64,000 bases of DNA from Phyto melanocephala (Eukaryota > Arthropoda > Insecta > Diptera > Rhinophoridae): contig OW799233.1 in NCBI GenBank assembly GCA_941918925.1, forward strand, positions 60,204,841-60,268,840, written 5' to 3'. The position numbers and the translations under genes are program-made. The notes below the pieces were generated by a model. It did not search any database and was not told the DNA's origin. It worked only from the letters and a program-made list of their open reading frames with translations. Each line of letters begins with the position of its first letter. Position 1 is the stretch's first letter. Of the stretch, positions 34,467-46,800 are shown piece after piece.

Positions 34467-35167
34467 TTAAGCTCTTATAAACCGTTTATAGTCGACATTT
34501 ATAGCTGTGAAAACATTTTTTCATATATTTATTATCGTTTTTCTTTAATCTTCAATAAAAAGTGTCAAAAAGGACAAAGGATAAATAAAAGATTACAATG
34601 AATGTAATAACATAGAAATTATTTTAAAAGTTGTGCATAATTGTTAGACATTAAAAAAAAAAAAAAAAACCCAGTGTTGTACAACCAACAACAACTTTTT
34701 CCATATTTGCCCAAACTCTATGCGCTTCGTTCTCATTTGTTTTTATAAAAGCTCTTAACTCTGTTTTAATACACACATACAGCACTAGCATTTATTTATT
34801 TTTGTTTTTAAATTTAGGTTTTGTTTAACGTGTTCATGCAGATAACGCGACTAGTCCATACACGCAGCTAGGGCTGGACCATATAACCCATCGGAGTAGT
34901 CTCAAAACTACACTTTGTCACTACTCGATGGAGCATCTACATACACGACCACGTCTTGACAACAATTTATGTAATCGTTAAAACACGAACACTTGTCGTT
35001 TAACTACAATCTCTTGCTTAAAAATGATATGGTCCATGACTGCATTACATAGGACCATGCTGTAAGTAGTCCATTTAGCTAAAATGGACCACGTTGTCCA
35101 ATATTATCTGAAAGAATGATACCGTTTAAAAACGTGTGTTTTAAAAAGCACATAGAAAAAATTGGTG
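34467..35167. other. No recognisable gene
   Basis: AT-rich DNA with several GGTCCAT/ATGGACC words in both orientations near 34870-35100, perhaps part of an older inverted repeat. No coding frame is supported. Confidence 0.35.
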
Positions 35168-35171
35168 TTAT

Positions 35172-35695
35172 GCTCTAAACACATAGACGACAGCAGACAG
35201 CAAGCAGCAATATGTCAAAAATAAAATCCATGTGTTTAAATGAAAACGATTATTTTGACGGCAGCACAGCAGCACGACTGCACAACAGCATTTGCTGCTG
35301 CTGCCAACTTAGGCTATTTTCTATTTTGACGGGCAGCAAGAACAAATATAGTGTTGCCATTACATATATTAAATTGGAAAAAAATAACAAAAACTTATTT
35401 TTGATATTAAACATAAAAGAACATTACAAAAATACAATAAAGAAACAAATGTATGTGTTTTTATAGTTTTTCGTGATATAATTACATTTTTTTTATCAAT
35501 AACTTTAATTTTATTCATAATAAAATATATATGCGGCATCCCTGAAATTTGTATTGCTAAAATGCACATCAGCTGATTATTATGTTGTTGCTGTCTTCAA
35601 AATAATTATGAGGTTGACTTCAGAGCAGCATTTGAAGTTGGCAGCATTTGAAGCCATGAAGTTGTGAAGTCTGCTGGCGTCTATGTGTTTAGAGC
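35172..35695. mobile_element. 524-bp MITE with CAG-rich interior
   Basis: The first 24 bases (GCTCTAAACACATAGACG..CAGCAGAC) are matched in reverse at 35672-35695 with one change. The interior has repeated GCAGC/GCTGC words near 35260-35310. No clear target duplication is visible. Confidence 0.75.
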
Positions 35696-36124
35696 TTTAG
35701 TTTTATATTTCAAATTTATATTTATTATCCACACACAAAAATTATTGTATTATGATCACTCACAATCTATTCTCACGTAATTTAAAATGCTTATGTGATT
35801 TGTTTGTATTCTTTACAAAATTGATTTGCGAAATATATGTATAACAAAATGACTTGCTCAAGCACAATGTTTTATATGCTTTCAAATAATTCAAACAAAC
35901 ACTAAAGGCCATGTCAGGTAAAACTTCGTCGTTTTGCGTGACATTTCTAACTTTGTCAGAAAAGTCGAAGGAAAAGGTGCATGTGACAATGAAAACTTTA
36001 ACAACACTTACGCATTGTTTGCTTACCTTTAAAGTTGGCAAGTACTTTTTCAATTTCTTCACTATTATTTCATTATTAAATAATATATTTTTTAAATAAA
36101 AGCTAAAAATGTTATTTTATAATA

Positions 36125-36781
36125 ATTTTTAAAACAAATATTCGGTCGTGCCCACATCGTAGCTAACCTATATTTCATGTTATACGCAATTTTTTCTTAT
36201 TATTTCCGACACCATCTCTAATTTTGAATTTTTATGTAATTATTTGTATTCTACTAGTTAAGCCCTTTAATTTGATACCCATATCGAGGGTGTTCAAGAA
36301 GTAACATTTTAAAATACCAGATTTGACCCATATATAAATTTATTATCCGCCATTTTGTAGTGGCGGCCAACACGAATTTTAATAATAATAATAATAATAA
36401 TAAAAATGTTTGCCTATAACTTTACCGATTAGAGCCCGCTTTATCCAAAATTTTTCACGAATATCTCTAGAGGCATATTATATCTACAAATAGTAGCAAA
36501 GGTACCTATAAATTATTCTATTGCTGAATTATTTTGCGATTCATTACCGGATATTTCCAAAATATTGATACCATACACAGATCTGAAAAACATATGGTTG
36601 CTTCTAAAAGTTGATTTCAACCAACACACGGACAGACGGTCAGGGCTTAATCGACTCCTCTATTCATAAGCTTTCGGAAAATATATACTTTATCGGGTCA
36701 GAAATGAAACTTCTAGAAATTTCACACGCATTGACAAACCTATGTATACCCTTTTTCACTTTTGTGTGAATGGTATAAAAA
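36125..36781 (-). repeat. Mini-me-related family C, partial
   Basis: The 5' part (reverse) has the GGACAGACGGTC core and TTTGTGTGAATGGTATAAAA end. The interior matches the complete family C copy at 58869 (the stretch with AGATTTGACCCATATATAAA and TTGCCTATAACTTTACCGAT). The 3' hairpin is broken. Confidence 0.7.
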
Positions 36782-37214
36782 CTTTTGCCATTTAATTGTC
36801 AAAGCGCGCAAAAAGATGAGAGTTGCCTAACTTTAAGCTTCGCGCTGCGTTGAAAGTATTTAGTTTGTAGCCTTTTTACACTTGCTCACATCTAAGCGGA
36901 ATACGTGGAAGATATTGAAAATTAAAAAAAAAATTTTACATTTGCAACATCTTTCATCTGTCATAATATTAATTAATTTAAAAATTCTGCAGTAATTGTA
37001 TTAGTTATTGCCCCTGGAGAGCAATTATTATTATTTTTATTATTATTATGCAGAATACGTAAAATTTTGTTAGTGGATGAAGATAATTAAGATATCTTAT
37101 TTTAAACAACATACATATTTATTTAAAGCCCACTCGTTTTTTTTTTTTTTTGGCATTTGTAATTTTTGTCTAGTGGCTTTTAACATTTCGTGTACTATAG
37201 GCTTAAGTTTGATA

Positions 37215-37586
37215 TTGAAAGGCATTTAAAGACATTTCATGCAGATTTCGTTGGCAGTAATGTAGCAGGTAGATCCAGAGAACAATTAGTTGCTGACTTT
37301 AAAGTCTTTTTTTGTTGAGGATGATTTTTGTAAATCTTTAAAACCAAATAAATACCCTTTACGCCAGAAGGAAATTTTAAGTTTGGTAGTACATACATAC
37401 ATACATATATGTGAAAGTGCATTTTCAAAATTAAAATTAATAAAAAATAATCATAGACATAGTATAAGCAACGAGAATTTGGAGGCCTTATTTAAATTAT
37501 CTTCAACTGATATTGACAAAAATTTGAATAATTTATTGAAAGGTATTTGCATACTTGGTGTACTTGTTCACAAAAGTATTGTTTAG
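37215..37586 (+). pseudogene. Internally deleted hAT transposase
   Basis: Frames before 37310 read DIERHLKTFHADFVGSNVAG, similar to a zinc-finger N-terminus of hAT transposases. After a one-base shift 37290-37586 gives FVEDDFCKSLKPNKYPLRQ and then CESAFSKLKLIKNNHRHSIS with NENLEALFKLS, the C-terminal hAT dimerisation domain (usual form CExAFSxMKxIKxxxRxxL). The catalytic middle is absent. No termini were defined. Confidence 0.65.
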
Positions 37587-37643
37587 ACAATATGGCTACT
37601 TTTATATACATACATAGTTGTATAAATTGCTACTAAGTCTATG

Positions 37644-37972
37644 GTCACACACGACGATTATAGTTGGGCAATTCTTGAGTTTATAGATGTTTTTACCGTT
37701 TTAGGTGAAGAGAAAACGAAGGGAAAACTAATCGCCGGTACTCGGCTTTTTGGAGCAATTTTTTTTTAGAAAAACACAAAAAAAAATTTGTGAAAACATT
37801 TTAATTCAAATCAATTATATTACTTTATGTATGTTTTTATTTTTATTATTGCTTTTTACGGCTAAAGCACGAATGACAAATTATAAGAAAATAAAATTGT
37901 CGTGTGTGAACATAAAAGCAAGTTCAAAAGAAAATTTGGAAAAAGTTGGGCAATTAAAATCGTCGTGTGTGA
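37644..37972. mobile_element. MITE with about 25-bp inverted ends
   Basis: GTCACACACGACGATTATAG at the left and ATCACACACGACGATTTTAA (reverse complement of the right end) define imperfect inverted ends followed by TTGGGCAATT/AATTGCCCAA. No coding frame or clear target duplication. Confidence 0.7.
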
Positions 37973-38073
37973 TCTTCGACTAAATAATTTTATTCTCATT
38001 TTTCAGCTATAAATGACTAGTTAGATAGTCGGTTAGTTGATTTATTCATCACTTATCTTAAAATGACATTAAA

Positions 38074-40482
38074 AACAAGTAAGAGCACTATATTCGGCTG
38101 TGCCGAATCTTTTATACCCACCACCAATTTTGTGTACATTTAAAGCACAATATTTATTATTTTGTTAATAATTATGGAATAATCTCTTTATAATAAAATA
38201 TGTATCACTTTCTTTGTCGTTAAATTTTAAGGGCCCATGTTGAAGGTGAACTACACCTAGTCTTAAAATTTGTTTTCTGCATTTCACTTGACATTTCTCA
38301 ATCTCAAACTTACTCAATTTGATCCGTGGAAAGATACGCAAATGAGCAACACTTCAAAGTTATTCAGGTTTTTTACAAAAATGAGCGTTCAAATCAAAAT
38401 GCATTTTATGCACTTCGTAATTGTTTTGATCAACATAATCGTTCAAATTCGTCCACAATCGGGAGAATTGTAAAAAATATTTAAATTTCTTCAAAACAGG
38501 TCTGTACAAAATGTTAGAAAATCTGTGAATGCCTTCTTAGTTCGTTGAATGGGAACCACTGCTGGTTTTTGCGATAGTGTGGCAAAAGAGCAGTCAACCT
38601 CGACTCATCATCGTGCCCAATAATTGAGCATCAACATTGTCATTGAAAATTTGGACCATCAGATAGAGGAGTGTCGCCAAGGATGGGGGGCCATTTGGCC
38701 AATATTTTGATAAATACATAATTGAACCATACAAATATTATAATTACAAAAAGAAATAATTATAATATCCTAAATAATTTGTGTTTTATTTAAATTTAAC
38801 ATCGGTCCTTAACATAAACCACCCTTTATAACTTCGATATGCTACTAAAATGCTTTCGTTAATGTAGTCTTTCAATGAAAGTGGGCGTTAAAGTAGGCGT
38901 GTCAATAAAGTTTCTGCTAATAAACACAACTTAGATATTTCAATATAGTTCTTTATTTTCCCAAAAACTTTGTCAATAGAGAAATTACATGAATTTAAGA
39001 TAAGGTAGGCGTTAAAGTGGGAGTGTCACCTAAACTTGGCACAACAATTGCATTGATTAGAAGGATATACCTAGCAAATTTGATGATCATACCTCTGATT
39101 TTGGCGGTTTTATGAGCTTTTAAATTTCATTAACGGTAGATAACGTGAAAAGTGGGCGTTATAGTAGGCGTGTTAAAGTTGTTTTGCGAATGAGTACAAC
39201 TTAGGTGTTTCAATACAGCCCTTTGTTATTCCAAAATCTTTATTAATAGAGAAATTATATGAATTTTAGGTGGACGTAAAAGTGGGTGTGGCACCTTAAT
39301 TTTCTGGCACAATAATGACATTGTCTAGGGGGATATACCCAGCAGATTTGATCATTATACCTCTAATTTTGGCGGTTTTATGAGCTTTTAAATTTCATTA
39401 ACGGTAGATAACGTGAAAGGTGGGCGTTATAGTAGGCGTGTCAAAGTTATTTTTGTGAATGAGTACAACTTAGGTGTTTCAATACAGTCCTTTGTTATTC
39501 CAAAATTTTTATTAATAGAGAAATTATATGAATTTTAGGTAAAACGTTATATGGGAGGTGGGCGTAAAAGTGGGCGTGGCACCTTACTTTTCTGGCATAG
39601 TAATATTATCGCCCAGGGGAATATACGTAGCAAATTTTATCATCATATCTCTAATTTTGGCGGTTTTATGAGCTTTTAAATTTCATTAACGGTATATAAC
39701 GTGAAAAGTGGGCGTTATAGTAGGCGTGTCAAAGTTGTTTCTGCGAATGAGTACAACTTAGGTGTTTCAATATAGTCCTTTATTATTCCAAAATCTTTAT
39801 TAATAGAGAAATTATATGAATTTTAGGTAAAACGTTATATGGGAGGTGGGCGTAAAAGTGGGCGTGGCACATCGTTTTTCCGTTACGAAAAAGCCTCTCA
39901 CTAAAAAGCAAAGTGTGCAAAATTTCAGAGTCGTACATCCAATTTTGTTCCTTTTATGACGTTTTTGTTTTTAAATATACCGAAAAATACACTGTGCGGT
40001 ATAAATTTTCGTACATTTTGATCGATAACTCCTCTCCTAATGCATAGATTTAGATAATTTTTGGTGAAAAATATTGTTTTTACTCGGGAAATATATATTC
40101 GAAGTTTCATGAATCTACGTTAATGCGTTTGGACACAATTCCATTTTATTCGATGTTCGAAGGACTCGGTTTTTTCGACCTACTCTTGGTTTTCGAGCTA
40201 TAACTCTCTTCCTAATATTCCGATTTAGCCCATTTTCAATACCAAACAAACCTTGTCTATAAGAAAGATTCTGGCAAAATTTGAGCCCCCTAGCTTTTTC
40301 GGTGCGACCTCTATCGTGCTTTCAACAGACGGACAGACGGACGGACATAGCTAGATCGTCATAAAATCAAACCCTGATTCAGAATATATATACTTTATGG
40401 GGTCTAAAATGGATATTTCGATGTGTTACAAACGGAATGACAAAATGAATATACCCCCACCATTTTTTTGGTGGCGGGTATA
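38074..40482 (-). repeat. Mini-me-related family B, long form (2.4 kb)
   Basis: A full reverse copy from AACAAGTAAGAGCACTATAT to GGTGGCGGGTATA. It carries the CATAAAGTATATATATTC core and GTCCGTCCGTCTGTCCGTC (as ACGGACAGACGG). The middle holds about three tandem units of 270-290 bp. The ends match the short form at 30251. There is no transposase, so it is non-autonomous. Confidence 0.85.
39101..39900 (-). repeat. Tandem 270-290-bp units in family B
   Basis: Units beginning GGCGGTTTTATGAGCTTTTA near 39105, 39374 and 39659 each include GTGGGCGTTATAGTAGGCGT, GAGTACAACTTAGGTGTTTC and GGGCGTAAAAGTGGGCGTGG. The short copy at 30251 has only one unit. Confidence 0.8.
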
Positions 40483-40668
40483 ATAATACAGTGTTGTCAA
40501 AATACAACTACAGTAGTAATAAAATCGTTTAAGAGCTAATTTCGTTTAACAAAACGTTTATAAATAGTATGTAATTCCTATAACTGGTTTATAAGAGAAA
40601 AAGTGTTTAATAACTAATGTAAGCATAAAACCTAAGATATTGAGATATTTTTATGAATTAGACCGTAA

Positions 40669-41203
40669 GTATTTGCTGGCGCTTTTTCCGATATATAATT
40701 TTCCTATATATAATTTATTCTAGATAATTTATCTTTTATTTATTCTTACAATATATAACCAGTGCCTTTTTGAAAGAAGAAAGCTAAGAAGTATATACAT
40801 ACATACATAAATACATACATTATAGTTAGAGAACGGGACATGCAATCCTTAATTGTAATTATAATCTCTTTTAGTATCTATTCCAAAGCAACAGAACCTG
40901 TATTGGGTAACAACCAGCATAAAAATCCGCTTACTAAAAAAAAAATAAAGTGTGTTAAAAAGAAATAATACATAAATAATCAAAGAAATTTGTTCAGTTC
41001 ACAACACCTTTTGTATTTTGTCGCCACTTATTTAAATAGAGTTTGGGTTAAATTATTTGTGAGCACAATTTCAGTGTATATTTAGCGATAAAAATATTAA
41101 ATAAAAGCAAATTAAAAAATTGTTAAAATTGAGAGTAAAATACTATCGACATAAATTTTCATTTTCTATTTCTTTATGAATTAAATGCAACATTTCAAAA
41201 ACA
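40669..41203. other. No recognisable feature
   Basis: AT-rich DNA that should contain or adjoin the 3' end of the SV2-like gene, but I could not identify its last exon here. Confidence 0.35.
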
Positions 41204-41978
41204 AACAAGTAAAAGTGCTATATTCGGCCTAGCCGAATCTAATAATACCCTTCACCGTCATGTACATACATATGTAGATATAAACATCGCACCGCAGCTA
41301 AGCCTAGATTTTAGATTTCATGTAATACACCATTTTCTTTATTATTTTCGTCAACTGCACTCTACTATTTAAGTCCATTTATTATATAACCATTTTGTTG
41401 GGGTGAAATGGAATAAAGACGTAACCACTGTATTTGACTCATATATTCGCCATTTAAAGTAGGACGCCATTTTGGATTTTTTGGTTTTTTATTTATGTAC
41501 ATAGCTAACTATAGTTTAAAACTCAAGCCCTTTCATTTAATAACCATATTTGCTTTCTCGGTTGTATAGAATGATATCGATATCCGTTTGTATTATTTAG
41601 AAAGAAAAACAGTTTTTCAAACAATTTTTGCCTATAGCTTTGCCGATTAGTGACCAATTCGTCCAAAATGAATCTCTCCAGGGACATACCGAATCTAAAA
41701 ATATTAACAACCTTGTCTATAAATTATCCTTGGGCTGAAAAATTTTTATTTTTGTGGTAAAAATTGGCGAACAAACAGAGGCAGTCGTGTTTATTTGCTC
41801 ATATCTCGGAAAGTTATGGGGCGATTATGACGATTTCCAATTCCGATATGCTCCCGAATATATCTAGCATTTTGATAGCTTAAACGAGTCTCGGGGGCCT
41901 TAAAAAAATTCATTTCAACCTACACATGGACAGACGGATAGTCCTCGACTCCCCTATTCATAAGCTTTCAGAAAGTAT
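41204..41978 (-). repeat. Mini-me-related family C, 5'-truncated
   Basis: Reverse copy with the 3' end AACAAGTAAAAGTGCTATAT and a mutated hairpin (ATTCGGCCTAGCCGAAT). Interior words match 58869-59896. It stops in the core before the 5' terminus. Confidence 0.75.
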
Positions 41979-42152
41979 TTTTAATACGAATTACCAACAA
42001 CAATCACACAATTCTGCAAACAAATATAGTAGTGGCAAGCCGATACAACATTTCAATGGGGTTGTGAATTGACACATACATAAATACATACGTACATAAA
42101 TATTGTATGTATGTATGTATGTATTTATGTACACATTAAAAAAAAAACTTAC

Positions 42153-42280
42153 TAAAAAGCATTGCCGAAAATACAACAATAGGAATAATACAGTTGAGGT
42201 CAATTAGAAAACCAAAGATTAGATTTCCAAGTAGAGCTCCACTGCGACCAAAAGTCATTGACAATGCAGCCGCCATTACT
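42153..42280 (-). CDS. SV2-like transporter exon g
   Basis: 128 bp reading VMAAALSMTFGRSGALLGNL and IFGFLIDLNCIIPIVVFSAM. It ends at a consensus donor GTAAGT; if unspliced it would stop four codons later. A last exon with the final membrane segment was not found. Confidence 0.85.
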
Positions 42281-43860
42281 CTAAAAAAATAAAAGGCTTT
42301 GTTAATTATAATTTTTTTAAATACTACTTTTAAATAGAAAATAAAGTAATTAACTATTCCATATTCACATTCGACTTTTTACAAATACTATTTTATAATA
42401 AAAATATTTCTAATATAAATCGATTTTCTGTCATATTTAAGAAAAAAAAATATTTTAGGTTTATTGAAGGCTTATTTGAAAAATTTCTGTACAAAATATG
42501 TCAGATAAGCCTTCAATAGACCTGAAATATTTTCCATGAATACGGCTGCAAATGTTTAAGAGTACGGAATAATTTATCGTATATTGTGCTCTAAAATGAT
42601 TACTCATTGACAGTGCAAACCTTAAATTGGTTGGGAACAGATCCACCATTACACAGTACACCGTACTTATACTTAAAGAGGTAAGCGCTTCAAAAATACA
42701 AGAAAGTATCAAATTTTCAAGAGATGATCTTACGAAATAAAGACCTATTGTTACTATCCCTGCCGCTGTTAAACTAAATACTGTTAAACAATGAAAATAT
42801 ATAAAATTTAATAAAAATAATTCTTAAACAACGTACAGAGTAAACTCATTTCCTATGCATCTTAACTTACCCAAGAAAAATTTAATACCCAATCGGTGTA
42901 CACAGAGGGGCAACCAAAAGCTTGTCGGAATACAAGCTAAGCCGATTATAACTGTGTGTAGAAAAACCTTTTCCTCTACGCCAGCATCACATGTCACAAA
43001 AGTTCTACAACAAATAAAGTACACTTTATAAGAATAATGGTAATCGACATACAGAACGAAAATATGTTTGTATATCATTCAGAAAAAGCTTATTTCGGGT
43101 TTTAAATGCAAATTAGCTTAAAGAAAAAAAAAAAAAACATTTTAAGCATAATCAAGTTTTTTATTTGTTTTTATAACTGGTTTTTATACCCTTCACACAG
43201 TGAAAAAGGGTATACCTATATAGGTTTGTCATTCCGTGTGAAATTTCTACAATTTTCATTTCCGACCCCATAAAGTATATATTTTCTGAAAGCTTATGAA
43301 TAGAGGAGTCGATTAAGCCCTGACCGTCTGTCCGTCTGTCCGTCTGTCCGTGTGTATGTTGAAATCAACTTTTTGAAGCCCCCCGACATAGGTTGGACCC
43401 GGGTAAGGTATTAAAATATCAGAAATATTCGGGAGTAGATCGGTATTGAAAATCAGAAACATCGGTACATAAACAACTGAGATATGAGCAAAAACCCACG
43501 ACCACCTCGATTTTCTTTTCATAAAAACAACATTACAACAACAACATACATACATACAAACGTGTATACTGGTTAGAGAAAACGTGGCATCGAATCCCAG
43601 CTGAGGCAAAAAAATTTTTTTTTAAATTTTTTTAAAATTTTTTTTTTAATTTTTTTTTTATTTTTTTTTTATTTTTTATTTAATATATTATATATATTTT
43701 TATTATTATTTTTTTAAATTTTTTTTTTTAAATTTTTTTTTTATTTTTTATTTTTTTTTTGTTTTTTTTAACATACATACGTGAATTTACTGTTATTGCA
43801 TGACTACACGTTGTGAAGGGTATATAAGATTCGGCACGGCCGAATATAGCGCTTTTACTT

Positions 43861-43895
<35 letters not shown>

Positions 43896-46800
43896 AAAAA
43901 GAGTTAATGATGGTATATACTGCATACTTACGAATTTGAAATAACTATTGATGACACATCACAGACGGATGCTGAAACGCCAGGATACAACTTTTCATAG
44001 TCATCGAATCTTTGAAATAGGTCAGGAAACCAAACCATTAATGTGTAGTAACTATAAAAGTAGAAAAACAAACAAACAAACAAACAAAATGCAACCGAAG
44101 ACATTAGTATTATTATAAAGAATAAAATTTAAAAATTTTATCTCTTTCGTGAATCGCACACTTGTAAATAGCGAGAACCTACTAACCTAGTTGTCAGACA
44201 GAATTGAATGGCACAAGTTAATGCCGTATTTCTTATATGGGGTTTCTTGCAAAGTGTTTTTGTTTGTGACCAAATTTCCGCCAGTAATAATTTTAATTCA
44301 TCTGGTTTTCGAAGTCTTAAATTCCGCACACTTTTCTCACCAGTCTTTTCGGATGGTCTGTTTGGACCAATGAGACTCTTGCACTAAAAAGAAGAAGCAG
44401 ATTAATTAAATAAATTATTAAAAAGTAAATTAGGGAAATAACGAATATTCCTATCAGTCAACGTGTTTAACGATACTTTAGCGAATAATAAAACACAAAC
44501 AGAATATGCGAAAAATATAAAACCAGAAACATTTTTCTATAAAAACGAAATTAATTTTCTCTATTTAGGTACATAGATAGATTTCAAAGTCGTTAATAAT
44601 TTTATACACTTAAGTAGTACACGAAAATTACACTACATATGTATTTATGTATTAAACAAATTGGAAGTTTTCGTTCAAACATAATCACTATTTTTTGAAT
44701 TTTAGATTTCTGAAAAGGCTGATCCATTGTTTAGCAATCCGTCCAACAACTTTTAATTACGCCAGCTTTAAGTCTTTCTAATATCATTTTCTGATTTAGC
44801 CATCCGTTTTGGAGTTATTGAGGAACAATTTTTTTTGTAAAATAATAAAATTTTTGAGTTAAAAAATGTTATAAAAAGTAGAAAGCAACAAGTAATTACC
44901 AGTTTCGGTACATAATCCTAAAGCTGCGATTCGTTAAAATCCATCAATTGATTCGAGTTTTATTCCCAAAAAGGCGAAAGTTGCCATTTTTTATTGCAAA
45001 TTTATGTAAAAAGTAAAAAATTTCGTGATTTTTTTATTATTATTATTTTTTTTTTGTACGACAAATTAATTTTAAATTATTTATTTTTCCTCGTTAATTA
45101 AAATCGTGAAACAAAATACACAAAAGCAAAGGGCAGGACAAAAATTATAAGATACGGAAAACTCGGAATGCCAAGACGACAATTGAACAAGCTCAACAGT
45201 ATGGTGAATAAAGGTAATTTCATGTAATAAAAAGAAGTTTTGGTTGGATGTTATGAATGCCAAAGTGTTGGCTCTTGAGAAACACAACACTTGGACAATG
45301 TCAAATGGGGGTTTTCTGTGAAAACAAACAGACATGGTTACGTCGAACGTCACAAAGCAAGTTTAGTGGCAAAAGGATGGAGCCAGAGATATGGTATCGA
45401 TTATATAAGAATCTTATTGGCTTTATCAATTGCGTATAAATGGTAACTGCGCCAGGCTGCGTAAATACAGCCCACCTGAATAGTGATCTACATGATGAAA
45501 TTTAAAATTGCAAACAAACTTAATAATACAACAAATCTACAACTTTCGAGGCATTTTCTCAAAACTTACAACCAAAACTCAAATTTTGTAGCTAAGATAA
45601 ACGTTGCTTTCTTTAGATGAGTTTTTTTTAATTATACAAAAAAAAACTATTTAAAAATCTCTTGCAAGAAATTCGAAATATTGAAAAAAAAACCAATATA
45701 ATCAAAAATTTGTGCATGGTTAAGCCATTAAAAGTTTAAATCCTGGGTAATGCAAGATTAAAAAGACGATACAAAAGGATATTGATGCAGGTGCTGCTCC
45801 CTGTCTGTAAAATTGTACAATTAACAAGTAAGAGTGTTTTATTCGGCCGTGCCGAATCTTATATACCCTTCACAACGTGTAGTCATGCAATAACAGTAGT
45901 TTGTATCACCATTCATCCCATATGAAATACTTACATACATATAAAAAACATACATATATAAAAACATCCCATTGTAAAATTATAAATTTACGTATGTATG
46001 TATGTATGTTAAAAAAATAAAAATAAAATTAAAAAAAATTTTTTGGCTCAGCTGGGATTCGATGCCACGTTTTCCCTAACCAGTATACACGTTTGTATGT
46101 ATGTATGTTGTTGTTGTTATGTTGTTTTTGTGAAAAAAAAATCGAGGTGGTCGTGGGTTTTTGCTCATATCTCAGTTGTTTTTGTACCGATGTTTCTGAT
46201 TTTCAATACCGTTCTACTCCCGAATATTAACATTTTATTTATTGCTGCTTTTTTTTAACAACAAATTTAAAAATTAATTTGTAAAATAATTACTTAAATT
46301 AATTTGTTAGAATTTTGTCTTGAATTATGATTTTGTTAATTGTTGCATTTTCGTTTGCGGAAATGCAGAAAAAATAACAATTTAAATTCTTTGGAAATAA
46401 CTATTTGTAAAATATTAAATATAAGTATTAAAACTCTTTGGAAGTTAAAAGTGGTTAAATAATCAAAATAAATATTAATGTTCTTTGGGAATTCAAACTA
46501 CATACATATGTATGCATGTATGTATGTCAAAAGTTACGTGAAGGGAATAGTGATATACATGGAGTCGTGATGGCCCGTCCAAAGCACACGAGGTCTCCCG
46601 AACTTTCTTGTCCTTCACTGCTTCGGCAAATTGCATAAACATTGTTTCCACAAAACTTGCAACATAGAGGACCTACATCTCGGAAACGGCGACCATATGA
46701 TATCACAAGGGTTGTCAAGACACAGACATTGTCAAGAATGTGGAAGAACCCTCGGAACGGAATTTATACCGAATCAGGCTCTGAAGCTAGCTATACTTAA

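Larger units (their letters stand above)
33395..40665. mobile_element. Compound region bounded by Harbinger-like ends
   Basis: CGGTCTAATTCATAAA at 33395 is matched exactly in reverse at 40650-40665, with TAA on the outside of both (33392-33394 and 40666-40668), a PIF/Harbinger-type 3-bp duplication. AT-rich arms next to each end share TTATAAACCGTTTATAG-like words in reverse. Between them lie a Helitron, two MITEs, a hAT fragment and two mini-me-related repeats, so the original element was probably a short MITE. The inner 16-bp match could be chance, hence modest confidence. Confidence 0.5.

Noticed and set aside
42461..42620. Coding continuation of SV2-like exon f to a stop in the intron
   Set aside because: Reading through gives text unlike the family, while the next exon joins in phase to restore NLRVMAAALS.
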